Positions 57,685 through 64,000 of a stretch of DNA of 64,000 nt are shown piece by piece. The translations under genes and the position numbers were made by a program. Every line of letters begins with the position of its first letter. Within the stretch, counting starts at the first letter, position 1. Origin of the DNA: Luffa acutangula. Lineage: Eukaryota > Streptophyta > Magnoliopsida > Cucurbitales > Cucurbitaceae. The notes beneath the pieces were generated by a model, which worked only from the letters and a program-made list of their open reading frames with translations, ran no database searches and was not told the origin of the DNA. Location: contig CM072090.1 of assembly GCA_036850905.1 (NCBI GenBank), forward strand, positions 40,127,455-40,191,454, written 5' to 3'.

Positions 57685-58562
57685 CCGGGGTGAGAGTCGG
57701 TTCGGTTTTGAGCCCAATCGAGAACCGAACCGAACCAATCGGTTTCTACAAAAGAAGAACCGAACCAATGTCCAATAAGACACATAATCGTTCGGTTCGA
57801 TTCCATTCAATTCGGTTCTTCTCGGTTCGGTTTTCTTGATTTTAGGCTTTTGTTGGACTTGTGAATCATAGATCTGGAACTCCAAAAAGTGGGGAAAACT
57901 TGTAGATCTAAAACTCACAAAACAAAATCATGGATCTAAAACTTAAAAAAAAAAAAATCGTGGATCTCAAAATCAGAAAACAAAATCAAGATATAGAACT
58001 AACAAATACATTGATATGAGAAAAATAAAACCAGAAAAAGAGAGAAAGGAGATGAAGATGCGATTGTTGTTCGTATGTCGCGATGGTACAGTTGTTCGGA
58101 AGGTGATGCTAGGCGAGGCAAGGACGACCCATGAAGGCGATCTAGGGAGGAGAAAACACTTGATGGCATTGCTACAAAAGATGATGCTCGTTGATATAGC
58201 TACAACGAGGACGACCCACGAAGGCACTCCATATGAAGACAATGTGTGAGGAGAAGGGAAGGGAGAGGAGCGTGGTGCAGAGGTAAGAGAGAGATGAGGG
58301 GAAGGGAAGGAAGAGACAGCTGAAACATGAAAAGGTGAAAATGTGATGGTTTTTAGGACTTTTCTAAAGAGAGATATATATCTTCGGTTTAGTTCAGTTT
58401 TGATTGGTTTTTTAAACTATAAACCGAACCAAACCAAAAATATTTGGTTTTTTCAAATAGGAAACGGAGAAGTCCAATATTATGCAAAAAAATCGAACCA
58501 AACCATTGGACCGATTTGGTTCGGTTCGATTATCCGGTTTTTCGATTTTGCCTTGCACTCCT
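57685..58562. mobile_element. GGTTCGG-rich TIR element, 9-bp duplication
   Basis: 878 bp flanked by AATTATGAG at 57676-57684 and 58563-58571. Ends are rich in inverted GGTTCGGTT/AACCGAACC runs (57695-57835 and 58380-58545), a common feature of plant MULE/hAT-type non-autonomous elements. A 77-codon frame inside (58016-58249) has a repeated RTTHEG phrase but no recognised domain. Confidence 0.75.
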
Positions 58563-58571
58563 AATTATGAG

Positions 58572-60612
58572 GTGCTAAATCAAGCTATTAATGTTTGAAA
58601 TGATAATTAGTGTCTTATCTAAATTGGAATTGACTTTTTAAGTCCATTTTTGTATCAAATTAATTTTTTAAATTAAATTATAAATTTACTCTAACTTTTT
58701 TAAGTTTGTGTCTAATAGGTCTCAAACATTTAAAAAGTGTCTCATAATAAGTCTAGAAACTTTAAAAATGTCAGTTCTGAAGTTAATAGATACAAAATAA
58801 TAATAATAATAATAATAAAAAAGTGTCTTATTAATAAGTTCGTGAACTTTAAAAAGCATCCAATAAACTTACAAATTTTTTTATTGTTGTGTTTAATAGA
58901 CGTTTAAACTTTGAAGATTGTTTAATGGATATTTGAATTTTTAATTTTGTGTTTAATAGATCTAAAAATTATATGACATTCCTTAGAATCCAAGAATCTA
59001 GATATAAAATCAACTTTCTTTTTAGAACAATATTTGGGAGTGGAAAATTTAAACTTTTAAACCTCTTTGGTTAATATTTATGTTAGACACTTTTAAGAGT
59101 TAACCTTTACACATAACATCAAAAAATTGAGGATGCTATTAGAATCTAATTTTAAAAGTTCAGGAACAAAACTTTATAATTTTATTATTTTTAAATGTCC
59201 AATTTTAGTCCCTATATTTTTATTAAAACTTAATCTCATGAGTTTATTGTTAATTTTTCTTTTAAAAAAATCTTGTTAATCTTCCTTCTATAAATTTTAG
59301 AAATATGTTCACATTTTGTATTTTCTGAACATAATCTCATTATTTAGCTAATTTCGATAAAAATTAACTTTAAATTTATAGTAGGCTAGTCAATTTGGAC
59401 CAATTTTCAAACTTTATTGAAAGTATAGGACTAAAATTGAACATTTTAAAGTATAGAGGTTAAAATGGAACAAACTCAAAGTACAAGAACTAAAATGATA
59501 TTTTAACTTATAAAATATAGTATTTTACTCTATAAAATTTGTAGATCTGAGTGATCCAGATAAGCATCAGACCAAGATATCATTATTTACTTTACCTTTT
59601 TCTTTTATAATATATAGACAGATGCTCCATAAATGGCAACCTTATCCATTCCCAATCTTATCAAAAAGAAGCAAAAGAAAAATCTAATATTAAAATGACA
59701 ATTGATTTGACAGTAGATTGAAGATATTTTGAATGTTAAAATAGTTTAAATTATATTTAAAAAATAATAAAATTTTGGGTATCAATTTTTACGTTAAACT
59801 TTCTATTTTCTTATGAAACACATTTGGAAAAATTAACAATTCTCTAACAAGTAACAATCCATTTGAATTGTGGTATTATTTGACCACGATTCAAATGAGT
59901 TATTTAGGGGTACTTGGTTGGTGATCTAATAACATAAAATTGAAAACAGGGAATTCAATGAAAACAAAGTATATTTCATATGTGTTTGATAGCCGATTTA
60001 GAAATTGGATCCCAATTTAAAAGTATCTTTAAAAATAGATTTAAAATTAATCCAAAATTTTAAGTACTTTTTTATTTATTAAGATTTTTATTAAAAAAAC
60101 ATTTTTGATTCTCGAAGTTATATTAAACACATCTTGAATTGTTAATTTTTCCATAGGTATTTATGAGAAAATTGATTTTGTTCAAAAAAAACAATTTTTT
60201 TTCACAAGTTATTCCAAACCCACTATTAAATGAGATTAAACTTTTTTTTTTAAGAGTAAGTTGTTTATACTGAAATTTGGTTCAAAGATCAATGGTTAAT
60301 TTGTATTGGTAGGGGAATCGAATGGGTACCTAGCAAAAAAGAAATTGAACACTGATGGCTGCTAAGCCACATACACTTTGATGTTCAAGTTAGAATCAGA
60401 TTATGAGTAAGCTTAGACTGTAGAGAAAATGAGTAACATCACAATATTTGGACATACCCTTATCACCTTTTCGTATTTAATATTTATAGTATAGTTTTGG
60501 TAGGATAGTGAAATAGAGGTATTTACTTGGTTGAGAATCTTGTCGTGATTCTCGGACTTCTTTAATTGAACTCAAACATGAAATTAGTTATATTAGAGAT
60601 TGGTAGTTATAT
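58572..60612. other. AT-rich intergenic DNA
   Basis: No gene seen on either strand. Contains an (AAT)n run at about 58797-58820 and many AACTTTAAAAA-type phrases. Confidence 0.6.
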
Positions 60613-60858
60613 TTCATCTCCTATACTTTTTTTTTTTTTTTAGTACATCAACATTTGAGGGTGGGAGGATTCGAACTCCTGACCTCATGGTCGAGGGTAC
60701 ATGCCAATTACCGCTGAGCTAAGCTCGCTTTGGCAGGGAAATTTAATTAATGTTGGTAGCGAAAAAGAAATTATTCAGAATTATAAATTAATATTCACTT
60801 GTCTATTATAACTTTTTTTTTTTTTTTTTGTAAAAATTTTCCATATTCATCTCCTATA
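60613..60858 (-). mobile_element. SINE insertion with 13-bp direct repeats
   Basis: TTCATCTCCTATA occurs at 60613-60625 and 60846-60858. Inside, on the minus strand, GCTTAGCTCAGCGGTAATTG (A box) and AGGAGTTCGAATCCTCC (B box) lie in 60655-60735, ending in an A-rich tail (T run at 60628). A second T run at about 60812 means about 100 bp on the head side is unexplained. Confidence 0.7.
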
Positions 60859-60892
60859 TTCGTCTAAATAAAAATGAGTAGAATTAACTAAA

Positions 60893-61288
60893 GCATGTTT
60901 CATAATATTTTATTTTTTGTTTTATGTTTTTGAAAATTTAACTGGTAAATAACTTCTATATATGTGTTTCTTTCTTTTCTTAACTACTTTTTGTATATAT
61001 ATTAAATAATGATTGATAATTGAAATGAATATAAAAAGGTAGTATATGAAAATTTTACCAAATAGTGTATAAAAAGATAGTATATGCATTTCTTTGTTTT
61101 TGTTTTCTTCTACTTTTTTTTTCTTTGCCTTCTGTATTTTGTTTTATGTTTTCAAACATGAATGAGGGGAAAAAAAAAAGAAAAAAGAAAAAAATGGTTA
61201 CCAAATATGTATTTTTTTTTTTCAAAAAATAATAATAACAGACCAATGACAAAAAATTCAAAAACCAAAATAGTTATCAAATACACAA
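60893..61288. repeat. Degraded GTTTGATAAC-type MITE
   Basis: Left end GCATGTTTCATAATATTTTA and right end AAAATAGTTATCAAATACAC follow the pattern of the 10081 family, with more divergence. Confidence 0.5.
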
Positions 61289-61917
61289 TGTTAACAATTT
61301 TGAAAATTCTTTATCTTATAGATATTTTATGAAAAAACCAAGTGAGAGAAATCTAGTAATAATAGAAGTGTTGAACAACTTCCTCCAAAGAAAGAAAAAA
61401 ACAGAATTTGTGTGAGCTAATGGGCCGAATGAAAATAGGGGGTTAATGGGCCAAGCCCATCTTCAAGTGTTGATGTTAAGTTGGTGGTGAGCTCACGAGC
61501 TTCCCTTGAGTATTTAATTATCAATTTTGTTTCCTCAAATGCATGTACTTTATATATTTAAAGTATTTAATATTAGTTTTTTCAGTAGAAAATTAAATAT
61601 TTTGGAAAATGAAAATATAGATTGTAAATATTTTGCTTCACAACCATTGAGCATTTATCCAATTTAATGAAGGAGACAACTATTCAACACCTTTTTTTTT
61701 CCTAAAAAAAAAACAAATAAAAATAGTTTACAATTTTAAAAATATAGATTACTTTTTTTAATGTAAAAAAATTTTTTGGCAGAATAATTTTGTTAAAAAA
61801 TTTAATAAAAGATAGTAAAAAACGTAAACATTTTTGTTTTGTTTTATTTAATATATTTTAACTAATTTCTAATTGATAATAATTAAATATGATTTTGAGT
61901 AAATATGTTAAATTTAT
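61289..61917. other. Intergenic, no gene
   Basis: Two GGGCC-containing phrases (AATGGGCCGAATG, AATGGGCCAAGCCCA, 61425-61460) could be Site II-type promoter motifs, but no gene follows in this window. Confidence 0.45.
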
Positions 61918-62483
61918 TGTTATAGGCAATTTTGGACCACCTCGATATACAAGGAGCTGACGAGGACAACCGGGGAGGAATCGGGCTGAAAGATGGACCA
62001 AGGAGGCAAAACCGGCAAGTGAGACGGGCCAAGACCGAAGGGGTCGGGTTTTAGGCCCGACCCCCTGCTCGGCCTCGGCCATGGGCCGAGGCCGAGCTCG
62101 TTCGGTCTCGTCTGGTCCCCACCGCCTCTGGATGCCCCAGTTTCGCCTGGTTTGACCTAAAACGCCTCCAAAACCCTAAAAAGGCTAGGAGGATGAACAT
62201 GTATTTATATCCCTCTTCGCCACTGAAGAGGGGATCCCGAACTCTATCCCGAACTCTATCCCTAAACTATATTCTCTATTCTCTGTTTTCTCCTCTTGCT
62301 CTTACTTTTCCACGCCCTACCGTTCTGCTTGCTGACTTAAGCATCGGAGCCGGTGTGGCGAGCACCACACCGGTGTGCAGGTTTACTGTCTTACAGGTCA
62401 CGTCTTCCCCCTCAACTACAAATTTACCGTTGGTGGCACGTGAAGGTCAGGTGAGATCCTCTGGCCAAAATCGACCATCAACA
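61918..62483 (+). mobile_element. Solo LTR of the TR-GAG family, 566 bp
   Basis: Starts TGTTATAGGCAATTTTGGAC, ends GACCATCAACA, and is the reverse complement (diverged) of the LTRs at 13192 and 18611. Perfect 5-bp duplication TTTAT (61913-61917, 62484-62488). It keeps the GGCCTCGGCCATGGGCCGAG palindrome that the 18611 LTR lost. The 102-codon frame across it is chance. Confidence 0.93.
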
Positions 62484-62488
62484 TTTAT

Positions 62489-63739
62489 AATTATTACGTA
62501 GAAGATGAATTTAAATATAATTCAATGATTAAAACATTCAATAAGCTTTTCTATAGACTAGTTTTTAGCTCCGTGCTAGTGATTTGCAAAATTGAAAATA
62601 TAATTTAATTATATAGAAGGTGAAATACAAACCAGACTTATGGAAACATAAAATTTATCATATATATACCACCAACATATTATTAATTAATTTTTAAGTG
62701 ACATTTACTTAATTAATATAGGATAGAAATATAATAAATAATTCTTAAAATATATATATAATAAATAAAATAAAATAAAACCTTATAATAAACAAAATAA
62801 CGTATTTTATATTATTCATTAAATTTGTGATAAATCAATACATTTGTAGGGTGACGTTTTAAGATTTGAAGCAATAATGATTGGATAATTGTGCATGTTG
62901 TCTTCTAGCTGTATTCTAGATCATTTTACAAATATATATAAGAATAGGGAAAATTTTGTTCATGTACAAATATTAATTATGTAAGACCTATTATCCATTA
63001 GAATAACCTTTCTTTTTTGCAAAAACTTGATTGATTGTTTATGAAGTAAATTTTACTTAAATATACTCAGTCTGAAGATTATATAAAAATAAAATTAATA
63101 AAATAATTAAGGATAAAATATAAAGTAATATTAAGTCCATGTTATCTATATATCTAAATATATATTTTTTTTTAAAAAAAGTAAGAAATATTAACAAACA
63201 TCTTCTTTTATTCTTTGATAGAGAATTCACTCAAATTCTGAACTATTGACATAATAAGAATTGATTCTTTAAAAAGCAAAGAGTTAAAGATAAATAATTA
63301 TATAGTACTTGTTCATCTAATAAGATGATACTTTAATTGTCCATTGTCTCTAACAAAGCTCAAAATTGTTGAGAGATGTTGATAGAATAATTTCGTAGGA
63401 GACTACTGAAGTCATAGTTTTGGTTTCAAAAAACATTGATGGAATAATTCAATGGTGGAAGGGACTATTTAAAGATTCATTTTAATAAAAAGTAATATAA
63501 AATCTTCAAATATGTTTAAAAAAAGTGTTTTTTAATAAATTATAATATATTTTTATTTTTTAAATAAATTATGAGATACTTTAGTATAAACATGTAATTA
63601 TTGGTTTATTTTTTTAATAAATCGTGATTTTTTGAAAATATATATTATATTATATTCTTTTTATTATTTAATAAATCATGAGTTTTTTTTTTCTAAATAT
63701 AAAATAATATTATTTTATTTTTTATTCCTTTAATAGATA
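62489..63739. other. Very AT-rich DNA, no gene
   Basis: No frame, RNA gene or terminal repeat recognised. Confidence 0.6.
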
Positions 63740-64000
63740 CTAGTCTGAAACTACGATGTGTTGCACGTGTTATAATACTAAAGATGGGGTAGGAATGACC
63801 ACTTCCGTTGAGTAGGAATGCGTTTCTCCCTTCAGTAGGAATTTTTCCCACGTTGAGTAGGAATCACTTTTTTTTGTTTTATTCTTCATGCATCACAAAA
63901 ACTTCACCCCATCTCTTTTCGTGGTGGACCACTGTTTATAGGGTTCAAGTGAATCGGATGGTTATGATAAATATTTTTAAATTAGAAATTTTGAAAATTA
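63740..64000 (-). mobile_element. Possible Helitron 3' end running off the window
   Basis: Minus strand CACGTGCAACACATCG, then about 10 bases, then CTAG|T at 63740. It resembles the 36715 terminus but has a weaker hairpin (5 bp including a G-T pair). GAGTAGGAATG-type repeats follow at 63790-63870. The rest would lie beyond 64000. Confidence 0.5.

Noticed and set aside
60655..60735. A tRNA gene on the minus strand
   Set aside because: A and B boxes are present, but there is no acceptor stem pairing; the T-rich tail and flanking direct repeats indicate a SINE.

Overview
This is a window of plant nuclear DNA. It has intron-containing genes for plant organelle proteins (an mTERF protein, the complex I TYKY subunit and an NFD6/NOXY2-type protein), a plant-type BTB/POZ gene, and many plant transposon families. 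Decayed copies of plastid psaA-psaB DNA are embedded in the chromosome. Codon use and AT-rich intergenic DNA fit a eudicot. A cucurbit is my guess from general familiarity and is not proven here.

Layout. (1) 1-12.9 kb is a tandem array of about four irregular units. Each unit carries a minus-strand fragment of decayed plastid psaA/psaB DNA, and in units 1-3 this is followed by a plus-strand gene for a small secreted protein. That protein looks like a RALF-type peptide in which the second and third of the four cysteines are tyrosine. Later insertions decorate the array: a Pack-MULE, a solo LTR, a SINE and a MITE. Intact or near-intact empty sites in sister units date them after the duplication. 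Unit 4 is broken before its gene. (2) 13.2-19.1 kb is a complete LTR element on the minus strand, with a 5-bp TSD, PBS and PPT. It has only a gag remnant and a long non-coding body with an 84-bp tandem array (TR-GAG-like). A solo LTR of the same family lies at 61.9-62.5 kb. (3) 20.8-33.3 kb is the gene-rich part: mTERF (+, 6 exons), NDUFS8/TYKY (-, 8 exons) and NFD6/NOXY2-like (+, 3 exons). (4) 34.7-42.5 kb is repeat-rich: a minisatellite in an inverted-repeat element, a 3.8-kb non-autonomous Helitron with both termini, and a decayed MuDR-type transposase. (5) 43.8-46.2 kb is a two-exon BTB/POZ gene (-). (6) 46.6-57.2 kb is one L1-type LINE that landed in a SINE and was itself split by a 2.5-kb MULE and a 2-kb element with a 55-bp inverted repeat. 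(7) 57.2-64 kb holds SINEs, a GGTTCGG-rich TIR element, AT-rich DNA, the solo LTR and a second Helitron 3' end at the edge.

The conserved genes act separately: plastid or mitochondrial gene expression (mTERF), respiration (TYKY), a small mitochondrial protein (NFD6/NOXY2-like), and possibly ubiquitin-ligase adaptor function (BTB). The main novelty candidates are the tandem two-cysteine RALF-like genes that travel with plastid DNA, and a MULE family carrying arrays of a palindromic CTATCA-N-TGATAG motif.
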